From: Streptomyces sp. MA5143a
Lineage (GTDB): Bacteria; Actinomycetota; Actinomycetes; Streptomycetales; Streptomycetaceae
Reading direction: 5' to 3'
NCBI RefSeq assembly: GCF_900290235.1
Contig: NZ_OLMK01000050.1
Location: forward strand, 1 to 64,000
DNA length: 64,000 nucleotides
Position numbers and translations under genes: made by a program
The notes under the pieces: generated by a model
Databases searched by the model: none
The model's input: the letters and a program-made list of their open reading frames with translations, nothing else
What the model was told of the DNA's origin: nothing
Shown: positions 55,428 through 64,000 of the stretch, piece by piece
How the letters are laid out: the number at the start of each line of letters is the position of its first letter
How positions within the stretch are numbered: the stretch's first letter is position 1

Positions 55428-56329
55428 GCAGGGGCGGCAGCAGGGGGAACGTCCTGGAGGGGCGGGTCGCGGTGGTCACCGGGGCCGCGCGGGGCGTGGG
55501 GGAACTCCTCGCCCGCAAGCTCTCGGTGCGCGGGGCGAAGGTCGCGCTCGTCGGGCTGGAGCCGGACGAGCTGAAGGCGGTCGGTGAACGCCTCTACGGC
55601 GAGAGCGAGTTCTGGCACGCCGATGTCACCGACCACGAGGCGATGGCGCGGGTCGCCGCCGAGGTGAAGGAGCGCTTCGGCCGGGTGGACATCGTCGTCG
55701 CCAACGCGGGCGTCGCCAACGGCGGTCCCTTCGTCGACTCCGACCCGGACGCCTGGCGGCGGGTCATCGAGGTCAACCTCGTCGGATCGGCCGTGACCGG
55801 GCGGGTGTTCCTGCCCGCGCTCGTGGAGAGCCGGGGGTATCTGTTGCAGATCGCCTCCCTCGCCGCGATCACCCCGGCGCCGATGATGACGGCGTACTGC
55901 GCGTCCAAGGCGGGCGTCGAGGCGTACGCGCACAGTCTGCGGGCCGAGGTCGGGCACAAGGGCGTCGGCGTCGGGGTCGCGTATCTGTCGTGGACCGACA
56001 CGGACATGGTCCGCGGGGCCGATCAGGAGCACGCCATGCGGGAGTTGCGGGAGCGGCTGCCGTGGCCGGCCGGCAAGACGTATCCGCTGGGCCCGGCCGT
56101 GGACCGGATCGTGGCCGGGATCGAACGGCGGTCCGGGCATGTCTACGGGCAGTGGTGGCTGCGGGGCATGCAGGGCGTCCGGGGGTATCTGCCGGGCCTC
56201 ATCGGGGCTTTCGGGCCGCGTGAGGTGCGGCGGTTCGAGGGGCGGCTGCGGGGCGTGCCGACCGGGCTCGTGGGGGCGGGCGGTGCCGCCGACGAACGGG
56301 AGCGCCGGGTGATCGGTGACCGTGAGTGA
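55424..56329 (+). CDS. Short-chain dehydrogenase/reductase
   Basis: This 301-residue SDR has T-G-A-A-R-G-V-G-E, N-A-G-V-A, I-A-S-L-A-A and Y-C-A-S-K. It starts at ATG 55424 overlapping the hydrolase stop. It would interconvert an alcohol and the ketone that the monooxygenase uses, completing a ketone/lipid catabolic operon under MerR control. Confidence 0.9.
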   Translation: MSRGGSRGNVLEGRVAVVTGAARGVGELLARKLSVRGAKVALVGLEPDELKAVGERLYGESEFWHADVTDHEAMARVAAEVKERFGRVDIVVANAGVANGGPFVDSDPDAWRRVIEVNLVGSAVTGRVFLPALVESRGYLLQIASLAAITPAPMMTAYCASKAGVEAYAHSLRAEVGHKGVGVGVAYLSWTDTDMVRGADQEHAMRELRERLPWPAGKTYPLGPAVDRIVAGIERRSGHVYGQWWLRGMQGVRGYLPGLIGAFGPREVRRFEGRLRGVPTGLVGAGGAADERERRVIGDRE

Positions 56330-56410
56330 GTGATCGAAATGCGTTGAATGTCGGCCCGTGTTTGTCTGGTCGAGGCCCGATCCCCTCACCCACATTGGGA
56401 GTGAAACCAC

Positions 56411-56650
56411 ATGGGCATGAAGGACCAGTTCCAGGAGAAGACCGAGCAGCTCAAGCACCAGGCGCGGCAGAAGGCCGGGCGGCCTCCGCAGGAGTCGGAG
56501 CGGATGTCCCCCGAGGAGCGTGCGCGTCAGGAGCGTGAGCGGGCTCAGCAGCAGCCTGGGCAGCGCGGCCGGCAGCCGCAGGGCGAGCGCGAGCGCGGCC
56601 GCGACCTGCGTGACGCCGAGGACCGGTTCCAGCAGGACTACGACATCTGA
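56411..56650 (+). CDS. Small very hydrophilic protein
   Basis: This 79-residue protein consists almost only of Glu, Arg, Gln and Lys (M-G-M-K-D-Q-F-Q-E-K-T-E-Q-L-K-H-Q-A-R-Q), like a CsbD-type or other stress-related intrinsically disordered protein. It may be general-stress induced. It has its own ribosome binding site (GGGAGTG) and terminator. Confidence 0.75.
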   Translation: MGMKDQFQEKTEQLKHQARQKAGRPPQESERMSPEERARQERERAQQQPGQRGRQPQGERERGRDLRDAEDRFQQDYDI

Positions 56651-56676
56651 GTCGAGCGTCCGCTGAGATCCCGGGC

Positions 56677-56704
56677 GGGGCGCCCTCTTCACCGAGGGCG
56701 CCCC
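56677..56704. terminator. Bidirectional terminator
   Basis: GGGGCGCCCTC and GAGGGCGCCCC, 11-bp arms with a 6-nt loop, lie between the small gene and the convergent tricorn gene. Confidence 0.85.
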
Positions 56705-56774
56705 GTTCTCGTGTCGGCCGCCCGTCCCCGGCGGCAGCTTCTGAGCCGCTGCGCCTCGGTGGCAGCGGAGCTTC

Positions 56775-59700
56775 TCAGCCGCCTTTCCTGGGCGGCAGTT
56801 TCGGGCGGGACCTGTCCGGCACGTTGGCGTAGTCCGGGGGGTTCGCGGCGGGGTGGGTCTTGAGCAGGTCCAGGGCGAGGGTGACCGCGGCGTCGAGCTG
56901 GGAGTTGCGGCCCTCCGCCCAGTCGAGCGGGGTGCGCTCGACCTCGACGTCGGGCAGGACGCCCCGGTTCTCGATGGACCAGCCGTACGCGTCGAACCAG
57001 GCGGCGTTCATGGGGACCGTGATGACGGTGCCGTCGCCGAGCTGGTGGCGGCCGGTCATGCCGACGACGCCGCCCCAGGTGCGCAGGCCCACCACCGGGC
57101 CGAGTCCGAGGAGCTTGAAGGCCGCCGTGATCATGTCGCCGTCGGACGAGGTCGCCTCGTCGGCCAGCGCCACCACCGGCCCGCGCGGCGCGTTGGAGGT
57201 GTACGACACCGGCTGAGCGCCCCGGGTGAGGTCCCAGCCGAGGATCCTGCGGGTGAGCTTCTCCACCACCAGTTCGCTGATGTGGCCGCCCGCGTTGCCG
57301 CGCACGTCCACGATCAGGGCCGGACGGGAGACCTCCATGCGCAGGTCGCGGTTGAACTGGGCCCAGCCGGAGCCGCCCATGTCGGGGATGTGGAGGTAGC
57401 CGCAGTGTCCGCCGCTGAGTTCGTGGACGACCGTGCGGCGTTTGGCGACCCAGTCCTGGTAGCGCAGGGGGCGCTCGTCGAGGAGGGGGACCACGGCCAC
57501 CCGGCGCGCCCGGCCCTGGCCCTCCGCCGGGGTGAACGTCAGCTCCACCGTCGTACCGCCCGCGCCCGCCAGCAGGGGGTACGGGCCCGTGGTCGGGTCG
57601 ACCGGGCGGCCGTCGACATGGGTCAGGACGGCGCCCTCGCGGATGCCCGTACCGGCGAGCGGGGAGCGGGCCTTGGAGTCCGAGGAGTCGCCGGGCAGGA
57701 CCCGGCGGACCTGCCAGCCGTCGTCCCGGCGCACGAAGTTGGCGCCGAGGAGTCCCTGGCGGCGCTGGTAGTGGGGCGGGCCCTCGTTGCGGCGGGCGGC
57801 GGACACATAGGCGTGGGAGGTGCCCAGTTCGCCGAGGACCTCGCGCAGGAGGTCGGCGAACTCGTCCGGGGAGGCGACCCGTTCGACGAGGGGCCGGTAC
57901 TGGTCGAGGACCCCGTCCCAGTCGATGCCGCTCATGCCCGGGTCCCAGAAGTGGGCGCGGATCAGCCGGCCCGCCTCGGCGTAGGACTGGCGCCACTCGG
58001 CGGCCGGGTCGACCTCGTGCATGATGCGCCGCAGGTCGATCCAGACGGTGCTGTCGCTGTCGCCGGACTCGGTGGAGGGCACGGCCCTCAGGTCGCCCTC
58101 GTCGACGACCACGAGACGGGTGCCGTCGCCGCTGATCGCGAACCAGTCGAGGTGGGAGACGAGTTCGGACTTCTTCGCCTTGCTGATGTTGAAGTACTCC
58201 AGGGTCGGGCGCCCGGTCATGTCGTCGGGGTTGGCGAAGGTCTCACCGAGGGCGCCGGAGATCGGCCAGCGCAGCCAGACCAGACCGCCGCCGTTCACCG
58301 GGCACAGCGCCGAGTACTTGGAGGCGGTGACGGGGAAGGGCGTGACCCGGTTCTCCAGGCCCTCGACCTCCACGGTGACCGTGCCGGCGGCGTCCTCGTC
58401 CTCGTCGGGGTCCATGCCCCCGGCGACCGGGCGGCCGTCGGGGTTGAGGGCGAACGGGGAGGGCGTGGCGGAGGAGAGCGGGACCAGATAGGGGCGGCAG
58501 CCGAGGGGGAAGGACAGGTCGCCGGTGTGGACGTCGTAGACCGGGTCGAAGCCGCGCCAGGACAGGAAGGCCAGATAGCGGCCGTCGCCGGTGAACACCG
58601 GGTTCTCGTCCTCGAAGCGGCCGCCCGTGACGTCGACGATCAGCCGGTCCTTCAGACGGGCCATCTTGATCTGGCGCAGGCTGCGGCCGATGCCCGGATG
58701 GGACCAGGCCAGCCAGCTGCCGTCGGGTGAGAACGCGAGGTCGCGGACGGGCCCGTTGATCGAGGTGATGATCTCGGTGACCTCGCCGTTGGACTCCTCC
58801 GTGGCGTCGAGCAGCAGCAGCCGGCCGTCGTGCGCGGCGAGGGCGAGGCGCTCGCCCGCCGGGTCCGCGACCATCTCCAGGACCCGGCCCACCGCGCCGG
58901 ACGCGAGACGGCGGGGCTCGCGTTCGCCGGTGGCCCGGGGGAGGTAGGCGATCTCGATCGCGTCCTCCCCGTCGGCGTCCGTCACATACGCGACCTGGCC
59001 GCCGGAGCCGAGCATCTCGGGCAGCCGGACGCGGACACCGGGGGTGTCGGTGATGGTCCGGGCGGGCCCGTCGCGGTGGGTCAGCCAGTACAGGCTGCCG
59101 CGGACGACGACGGCACTGGCCCTGCCCGTCTCGTCGACGGACAGGCCGTCGACGTGCTGCGCGGCCGGCACCTGGTACGGCCGCCGCCCGGTGAGAGATC
59201 CGCCGAGACGGATGTCGAGCCTGCGGGGTGCCGCGTCGGGGGCGAGGTCGTCGACGATCCACAGGTCGCCCGCGCACTGGTACACCACCCGGCTGCCGTC
59301 GCTCGCCGCGTGCCGGGCGTAGAAGGCGTCGTGGTCGGTGTGGCGGCGCAGGTCGGAGCCGTCGTACGCGCAGGAGTAGAGGTTGCCGACGCCCTCGTGG
59401 TCGGAGAGGAACGCGATGCGGCCGCCGACGAACATGGGGGAGTGCAGATGCCCGTCGAGGTCGGGCAGCAGCCGCTCGCCGTGCAGCCAGAGTCGGCCCG
59501 TGGCGCCGCCGCGGTAGCGCTTCCACGAGGCCGGTTCGTGCGGGGGCGTGCCGGTGAGCAGCAGCGTGCGGCGCTCACCGTCGATCTCGGCGACCTGGAG
59601 GGCGGAGACGGGCCCCCAGGGCAGTTTGCGGCCGGGGTCGCCGTCGGGCCGGACCTTGTACGCCCAGGTGTAGTAGGAGAAGGGCTCGCCGTGCGAGGCG

Positions 59701-60068
59701 ACGGCCAGGATGTCGGAGCGGCCCTCGTCGTCGGCGTCCGGCGGCGTCCAGCCGCAGACCTCGGTGTCGGGGCTGCCCCAATGGGTGAGGCGGCGCGCGG
59801 GCCCGCCGCCGTCCACCGGCGCCAGATGGATCTCCGGGACGATGCTGCGCCAGCTCGTGTACGCGATGTGGCGGCCGTCGGGCGAGAAGCGCGGGGTGGC
59901 GGCCTTCGTACGGTCGACGGTGAGGCGCCAGGCGCGGTCGGAGCCGTCGAGCGGGGCCAGCCACAGATCGTCCTCGGCGACGAAGCAGACGCGGTCGCCG
60001 CCGATATGGGGAAAGCGCAGGTAGCCGGGGGTGCCCCGGCCGCTTCCGGTCTCGTATGAGTCGCTCAC
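56775..60068 (-). CDS. Tricorn-protease homologue (S41 family)
   Basis: This protein of about 1097 residues has a six- and seven-bladed beta-propeller N-terminal half (W-R-L-T-V-D-R-T, repeated P-x-F-S-P-D-G-x-x-I/L motifs), a PDZ-like domain and a C-terminal S41 serine-protease domain. T-S-H-A-Y supplies the His and A-T-S-S-D-G-D-M the nucleophile Ser. Tricorn trims peptides released by the proteasome, which Streptomyces has. GTG 60068 is set from relatives, though its GGGGAG is very close. Confidence 0.9.
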   Translation of the reverse strand: MSDSYETGSGRGTPGYLRFPHIGGDRVCFVAEDDLWLAPLDGSDRAWRLTVDRTKAATPRFSPDGRHIAYTSWRSIVPEIHLAPVDGGGPARRLTHWGSPDTEVCGWTPPDADDEGRSDILAVASHGEPFSYYTWAYKVRPDGDPGRKLPWGPVSALQVAEIDGERRTLLLTGTPPHEPASWKRYRGGATGRLWLHGERLLPDLDGHLHSPMFVGGRIAFLSDHEGVGNLYSCAYDGSDLRRHTDHDAFYARHAASDGSRVVYQCAGDLWIVDDLAPDAAPRRLDIRLGGSLTGRRPYQVPAAQHVDGLSVDETGRASAVVVRGSLYWLTHRDGPARTITDTPGVRVRLPEMLGSGGQVAYVTDADGEDAIEIAYLPRATGEREPRRLASGAVGRVLEMVADPAGERLALAAHDGRLLLLDATEESNGEVTEIITSINGPVRDLAFSPDGSWLAWSHPGIGRSLRQIKMARLKDRLIVDVTGGRFEDENPVFTGDGRYLAFLSWRGFDPVYDVHTGDLSFPLGCRPYLVPLSSATPSPFALNPDGRPVAGGMDPDEDEDAAGTVTVEVEGLENRVTPFPVTASKYSALCPVNGGGLVWLRWPISGALGETFANPDDMTGRPTLEYFNISKAKKSELVSHLDWFAISGDGTRLVVVDEGDLRAVPSTESGDSDSTVWIDLRRIMHEVDPAAEWRQSYAEAGRLIRAHFWDPGMSGIDWDGVLDQYRPLVERVASPDEFADLLREVLGELGTSHAYVSAARRNEGPPHYQRRQGLLGANFVRRDDGWQVRRVLPGDSSDSKARSPLAGTGIREGAVLTHVDGRPVDPTTGPYPLLAGAGGTTVELTFTPAEGQGRARRVAVVPLLDERPLRYQDWVAKRRTVVHELSGGHCGYLHIPDMGGSGWAQFNRDLRMEVSRPALIVDVRGNAGGHISELVVEKLTRRILGWDLTRGAQPVSYTSNAPRGPVVALADEATSSDGDMITAAFKLLGLGPVVGLRTWGGVVGMTGRHQLGDGTVITVPMNAAWFDAYGWSIENRGVLPDVEVERTPLDWAEGRNSQLDAAVTLALDLLKTHPAANPPDYANVPDRSRPKLPPRKGG

Positions 60069-60142
60069 CTCCCCATGCTTCGCCGGGTCGGGGGGCGCGG
60101 CAACTCGTGCGCGGGGCGGTTGGGGGGAGGAGCCGCGGGGCA

Positions 60143-60183
60143 CGTGACCCGGGCTCGTGACCCAAGCTGGTGACCCAGGACAC
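60143..60183. promoter_or_regulatory. Three 13-bp GTGACCC repeats
   Basis: CGTGACCC, CGTGACCC and GGTGACCC start at 60143, 60156 and 60169, a 13-bp tandem period. The last extends to GTGACCCAGGACAC (60170-60183), one base different from the palindrome at 12567. They lie between the tricorn start and the TetR operators. Confidence 0.65.
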
Positions 60184-60184
60184 G

Positions 60185-60247
60185 AACGAAACCGTTTCGT
60201 TTCTTTAAGGCTCGGGGTATCGTCTTAAGCGTACGAAACCGTTTCGT
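60185..60247. promoter_or_regulatory. Twin TetR operators
   Basis: AACGAAAC-C-GTTTCGTT (60185-60201) is a perfect palindrome, and the same core ACGAAAC-C-GTTTCGT recurs at 60233-60247, 47 bp centre to centre. They flank a promoter-like stretch upstream of the TetR gene and are its likely binding sites. Confidence 0.8.
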
Positions 60248-60333
60248 TCGAGAGTGGGTCGACCGGCCTGTGCCCCGGCACGCGGCCGGTAGCCTTGTCG
60301 TCTCGAACGTCCAGTGGGAGTGGGGAGAGTGGG

Positions 60334-60933
60334 ATGACTGAGACCGCGACGGCGCGCCGCAGTCGACTCACGCCCGAGCGCGAGGCCGAGCTGTACGCGG
60401 CCGTGCTCGACCTGCTCCGGGAGGTCGGCTACGACGCCCTCACCATGGACGCCGTGGCCGCCCGCACCAGGTCCAGCAAGGCCACCCTCTACCGCCAGTG
60501 GGGCGGCAAGGCCGAGCTGGTCGCGAAGGCGATCGGCAAGGAGAAGTCGATGGGCGCCCGCGCCGTCGACACCGGTTCCCTCCGCGGCGACCTGCACGCC
60601 CTGGCGCGGCGCGAGGACGACTGCGTCATGGAGCAGAACTCCGCGCTCATGCGGGGCCTGGCCATGGCGGTGCACACGAACCCCGAACTGCTGGTGGCCT
60701 TCCGGGAGTTCCTCATCGAACCGCAGGTCGCCGAGTTCCAGCGGCTGCTGGAACGCGCGGTCGAACGCGGTGAGGTCCGGCCGGACAACCCGGCGCTCGA
60801 CTTCGTGATGCACATGATGCTCGGTGCCTTCGTGACCCGGACGCTGCTCGAAGAGCTGCCTCCGACGCAGGCCTTCCTCGTTTCGTACATCGACGCCGTG
60901 GTCCTCCCCGCCCTCGGTGTACCGACCGACTGA
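60334..60933 (+). CDS. TetR-family regulator
   Basis: This 199-residue protein from ATG 60334 has HTH L-T-M-D-A-V-A-A-R-T-R-S-S-K-A-T-L-Y-R-Q-W-G-G-K. GGGAG lies upstream. It lies before an MMPL exporter gene and after twin palindromes, so it probably represses itself and the exporter. Confidence 0.92.
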   Translation: MTETATARRSRLTPEREAELYAAVLDLLREVGYDALTMDAVAARTRSSKATLYRQWGGKAELVAKAIGKEKSMGARAVDTGSLRGDLHALARREDDCVMEQNSALMRGLAMAVHTNPELLVAFREFLIEPQVAEFQRLLERAVERGEVRPDNPALDFVMHMMLGAFVTRTLLEELPPTQAFLVSYIDAVVLPALGVPTD

Positions 60934-61099
60934 CGCACCCCGAGCCATCGCCGCGTGACACGCGGCTGAGCCCCACCTGACGCCACCGCTCACGTCGTCG
61001 GGCCGATCGACCCTGTTCGCGTACTCCCCGGTACGGCAGCACACGGGCCGATCACCCCTGCCCTCCTGCACGTCCACGACCTGAACGGGAGTACCGCCC

Positions 61100-63334
61100 G
61101 TGGCCACATTCCTCTACGAACTGGGCCGACTCGCCTTCCGGCGACGACACTTCGTCGCCCTGATCTGGGTCGCGCTGCTGACCCTCGCGGGCGTCGGCGC
61201 CGCCTCCGCGCCCACCGCGGGCTCGTCCTCCTTCTCCGTCCCCGGCACCGAGGCACAGAAGGCCTTCGACCTGCTGGACCAGCGCTTCCCCGGCATGAAC
61301 GCCGACGGCGCCACCGCACGCGTCGTCTTCAAGGCGCCCGCCGGCGAGAAGATGGCCGACGCCGCGAACAAGGCGGCCGTCGAGCGGACCGTCAGGGAAC
61401 TGGACACCGGCTCCGAGGTCACCTCCGTCACCGACCCGTTCAAGAGCGGGTCGGTCTCGAAGGACGGCACGATCGCCTACGCCCAGGTGCGGTACGAGGT
61501 CTCCGGCATGGAGCTGGAGGACGCCTCCAAGGACGCCCTGGAGGACGCCGCCGAGGGTGCCCGGGACAGCGGGCTGACCGTGGAGATCGGCGGCGATGCC
61601 CTCCAGGCCGCGCCGCACACCGGGACCACGGAGATCATCGGCATCGCGGTCGCCGCCGTCGTCCTCGTCATCACCTTCGGCTCGCTGGTCTCGGCGGGGC
61701 TGCCGCTGTTGACCGCCCTCGTCGGCGTGGGCATCGGCGTCGCCTCGATCACCGCGCTGGCGAGCGCCCTCGACCTCGGCACCACCACCTCGACGCTCGC
61801 GATGATGATCGGCCTGGCGGTCGGCATCGACTACGCCCTCTTCATCGTCTCCCGCTACCGCGCGGAACTCGCCGAGGGCCGCGACCGCGAGGAGGCCGCG
61901 GGCCGGGCCACCGGCACGGCCGGCTCCGCCGTGGTCTTCGCCGGACTGACGGTCGTCATCGCCCTCGTCGGCCTCGCGGTCGTCAACATCCCGATGCTCA
62001 CCAAGATGGGTGTCGCGGCGGCGGGCACGGTCGCCGTCGCGGTCCTCATCGCCCTCACCATGGTCCCGGCGCTCCTCGGCTACGCGGGCGCCAAGGTCCG
62101 CCCGACGGGGCACAAGGCCCGCTGGATGGGCGGCGGTCGTGCCGCGGGGAAGGCCGGGGGCACCGAGGGTGCGGAGAAGCCCAACATGGGGACGCGGTGG
62201 GCCCGTTTCGTGGTCCACAGGCCGGTGATGGTGCTGCTCGTGGCGGTGATCGGCCTCGGCGCCGCCGCGATCCCGGCGAGCTCCCTCGAACTCGGCCTGC
62301 CCGACGACGGCTCCCAGCCGACGTCCACCACCCAGCGCCGCGCCTACGACCTCCTCTCCGAGGGCTTCGGCCCCGGTTCCAACGGCCCGCTGATGGTCGT
62401 GGTCGACGCGAAGTCCGCCGACGACCCGAAGGCCGCCGTCAAGCAGGTGTCCGACGAGGTCAAGGACATGAAGGGCGTCGTCACGGTCACCCCGGCGACG
62501 TACAACAAGGCCGGTGACACCGCGATGATCACCGTGGTCACCGACTCCAAGCCGTCGTCCGTGGCGACCGAGGACGTGGTCCACGAGATCCGCGGCGCCG
62601 GGCCGGCGATCAAGGCCGACTCCGACGCGAACGTCCTGGTCACCGGCGCGACGGCGATGAACATCGACGTCTCCCAGAAGCTCGACGACGCGCTCGTGCC
62701 GTATCTGGTCCTGGTGGTCGGCCTCGCCTTCCTGCTGCTGATCGTGGTCTTCCGCTCGGTCCTCGTCCCACTGAAGGCGGCCCTCGGCTTCCTGCTCAGC
62801 GTGATGGCGGCGCTCGGCGCGGTGGTCGCGGTCTTCCAGTGGGGCTGGCTGGCGGACGTGGTGGGCGTCGAGGAGACCGGCCCGGTCATGTCGATGATGC
62901 CGATCTTCATGGTGGGCGTCGTCTTCGGTCTCGCCATGGACTACGAGGTCTTCCTGGTGACGCGGATGCGTGAGGCGTACGTCCACGGCGAGCGCCCCGG
63001 ACAGGCCGTGGTCACCGGCTTCCGGCACGGGGCGCGGGTGGTGACGGCCGCGGCGGTCATCATGATGGCGGTCTTCGCGGGCTTCATCGGCTCCAGTGAG
63101 TCGATGGTCAAGATGATCGGCTTCGGCCTCGCCGTCGCGGTCCTCTTCGACGCCTTCGTGGTCCGGATGGCCATCGTCCCGGCCGTCCTCGCCCTGCTCG
63201 GCGACAAGGCCTGGTGGCTGCCGAGGTGGCTGGACCGGGCGCTGCCCGACGTCGACGTCGAGGGCGAGGGCCTGCGCACGCACGGCGACGCCGCCGAGGG
63301 CACGGAGCGCGACGAGGAACTCGTGCGCGCCTGA
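61100..63334 (+). CDS. MMPL-family RND exporter
   Basis: This 744-residue protein has 12 helices and large loops. G-L-A-V-G-I-D-Y-A-L-F-I-V-S-R-Y-R and F-G-L-A-M-D-Y-E-V-F-L-V-T-R-M-R are the paired proton-relay motifs. It exports lipids or lipophilic drugs. It starts at GTG 61100 and ends before a strong hairpin. The tail is acidic and probably cytoplasmic. Confidence 0.92.
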   Translation: MATFLYELGRLAFRRRHFVALIWVALLTLAGVGAASAPTAGSSSFSVPGTEAQKAFDLLDQRFPGMNADGATARVVFKAPAGEKMADAANKAAVERTVRELDTGSEVTSVTDPFKSGSVSKDGTIAYAQVRYEVSGMELEDASKDALEDAAEGARDSGLTVEIGGDALQAAPHTGTTEIIGIAVAAVVLVITFGSLVSAGLPLLTALVGVGIGVASITALASALDLGTTTSTLAMMIGLAVGIDYALFIVSRYRAELAEGRDREEAAGRATGTAGSAVVFAGLTVVIALVGLAVVNIPMLTKMGVAAAGTVAVAVLIALTMVPALLGYAGAKVRPTGHKARWMGGGRAAGKAGGTEGAEKPNMGTRWARFVVHRPVMVLLVAVIGLGAAAIPASSLELGLPDDGSQPTSTTQRRAYDLLSEGFGPGSNGPLMVVVDAKSADDPKAAVKQVSDEVKDMKGVVTVTPATYNKAGDTAMITVVTDSKPSSVATEDVVHEIRGAGPAIKADSDANVLVTGATAMNIDVSQKLDDALVPYLVLVVGLAFLLLIVVFRSVLVPLKAALGFLLSVMAALGAVVAVFQWGWLADVVGVEETGPVMSMMPIFMVGVVFGLAMDYEVFLVTRMREAYVHGERPGQAVVTGFRHGARVVTAAAVIMMAVFAGFIGSSESMVKMIGFGLAVAVLFDAFVVRMAIVPAVLALLGDKAWWLPRWLDRALPDVDVEGEGLRTHGDAAEGTERDEELVRA

Positions 63335-63356
63335 CGCGCCGGCCTCCCCGTAGAAC

Positions 63357-63398
63357 CGGCCGGTGAGGGCCCACAGGGGCGGGGACCCTCACCGGCCG
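63357..63398 (+). terminator. Terminator after the MMPL gene
   Basis: 13-bp arms CGGCCGGTGAGGG and CCCTCACCGGCCG with a 16-nt loop. Confidence 0.8.
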
Positions 63399-63499
63399 CA
63401 CGCACCAGGCGGGCGCGCCGGTGCGATAGAGGACAGGATCTGGCCTATATGGCTCCTAGCCTGGTCGTACCAGCCCACGCCGAGGCAACCGGAGCGATC

Positions 63500-64000
63500 A
63501 TGGACACGCAGGTCCGTCCCTTCCGTATCGACATCCCGCAGGCCGAACTGGACGACCTGAAGGACCGGTTGGCGCGCACGCGCTGGCCGCGACAGCTGCC
63601 GGGCGAGGGGGCCGACCGGGGAGTCCCCGTGGCGGAGGTCAGGGAACTGGCCGAGTACTGGCGCACGGCGTACGACTGGCGGACCCATGAACGCCGGCTC
63701 AACGCGTTCCCCCAGTACCTCACCGAGATCGACGGCCTCGACGTCCACTTCCTGCACGTCCGCTCGCCCCGGCCGGACGCCGTGCCGCTGCTGCTCTCCC
63801 ACGGCTGGCCCAACTCGGTCGTCGAGTTCACGCGCCTGATCGGCCCGCTCACCGAGCGAGGGTTCCATGTCGTCGCCCCCTCCGTCCCCGGGTTCGCCTT
63901 CTCCGAGGGGCCGCGCGAGACCGGCTTCGGCGTCGACCGGGTGGCCCGCATGTGGGCCGAGCTGATGAGCCGTCTCGGCTACGACCGCTACGGCACCCAG
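63500..64000 (+). CDS. Epoxide hydrolase (EHN-type), partial at window end
   Basis: At least 167 residues of an alpha/beta-hydrolase-type epoxide hydrolase with the EHN N-terminal domain: F-R-I-D-I-P-Q-A-E-L-D-D-L, R-L-A-R-T-R-W-P, L-L-L-S-H-G-W-P-N-S, V-V-A-P-S-V-P-G-F. The catalytic Asp lies past the window. ATG 63500 has GGAG 6 nt upstream. It would open epoxides to diols. Confidence 0.88.
   Translation, partial: MDTQVRPFRIDIPQAELDDLKDRLARTRWPRQLPGEGADRGVPVAEVRELAEYWRTAYDWRTHERRLNAFPQYLTEIDGLDVHFLHVRSPRPDAVPLLLSHGWPNSVVEFTRLIGPLTERGFHVVAPSVPGFAFSEGPRETGFGVDRVARMWAELMSRLGYDRYGTQ

Overview
The window is high-GC actinobacterial chromosome and most likely Streptomyces. The evidence is the codon bias toward G or C in third position, many GTG starts, a HrdD-type sigma factor, a SepX/GlpR divisome gene, a DUF6227-like protein, and the right end of an actinomycete integrative element (AICE). 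Nothing suggests a plasmid or phage outside the first 3.2 kb.

Layout. (1) 1-3.3 kb: the replication/excision/integration end of an AICE (SpdD-like, Rep, Xis, Int), which abuts a tRNA-Arg(CCU) gene that it probably uses as attachment site. (2) 3.4-18.7 kb: accessory chromosome. It holds an ABC-2 exporter operon, a TetR regulator, a secreted protein, a LuxR response regulator, a double-length IclR regulator, an M6 secreted protease, a TetR + DHA2 efflux pair, a MarR/DODA-dioxygenase divergent pair, a frameshifted gene with conflict-system features, and a PAT-like acetyltransferase. (3) 18.7-27.6 kb: hrdD with a textbook sigma-R promoter, a WYL regulator divergent from an MFS exporter, and the fructose operon fruR-fruK-fruA. 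(4) 27.7-43.9 kb: a small membrane protein, DUF6227-like, L,D-transpeptidase lipoprotein, P1 peptidase, LtrA, MscL, CpaB-like SAF protein, MTA phosphorylase, FmdB, an MFS protein, a CPA1-type antiporter, a penicillin-acylase-family Ntn hydrolase, and 5-FTHF cyclo-ligase. (5) 43.9-49.8 kb: galU-glp(moeA)-moaC-moaB-GNAT, then sepX/glpR. This puts the gephyrin-like Glp and its membrane partner GlpR/SepX side by side. (6) 49.9-64 kb: tRNA-Ala(CGC), exonuclease III, a MerR-controlled cluster of flavin monooxygenase, alpha/beta hydrolase and SDR in the same order as mycobacterial mymA-lipR-sadH, a tricorn protease, a TetR/MMPL exporter pair with twin operators, and a cut-off epoxide hydrolase.

The most interesting points are these. 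An AICE rep gene has a good ribosome binding site but no ATG/GTG/TTG start. A frameshifted gene joins an amyloid-like N-terminal motif to wHTH-like repeats. The Glp/GlpR cell-division pair is embedded in a moco operon. Near-identical GTGACC palindromes lie at two protease loci 48 kb apart. A DUF6227-like protein has two homologous halves. A heptamer tandem repeat encodes the tail and stop of the WYL regulator. Several regulator-adjacent palindromes make testable operators.

All calls come from reading the sequence and recalling protein families. No searches were run, and start codons are judged from ribosome binding site spacing and family N-termini.
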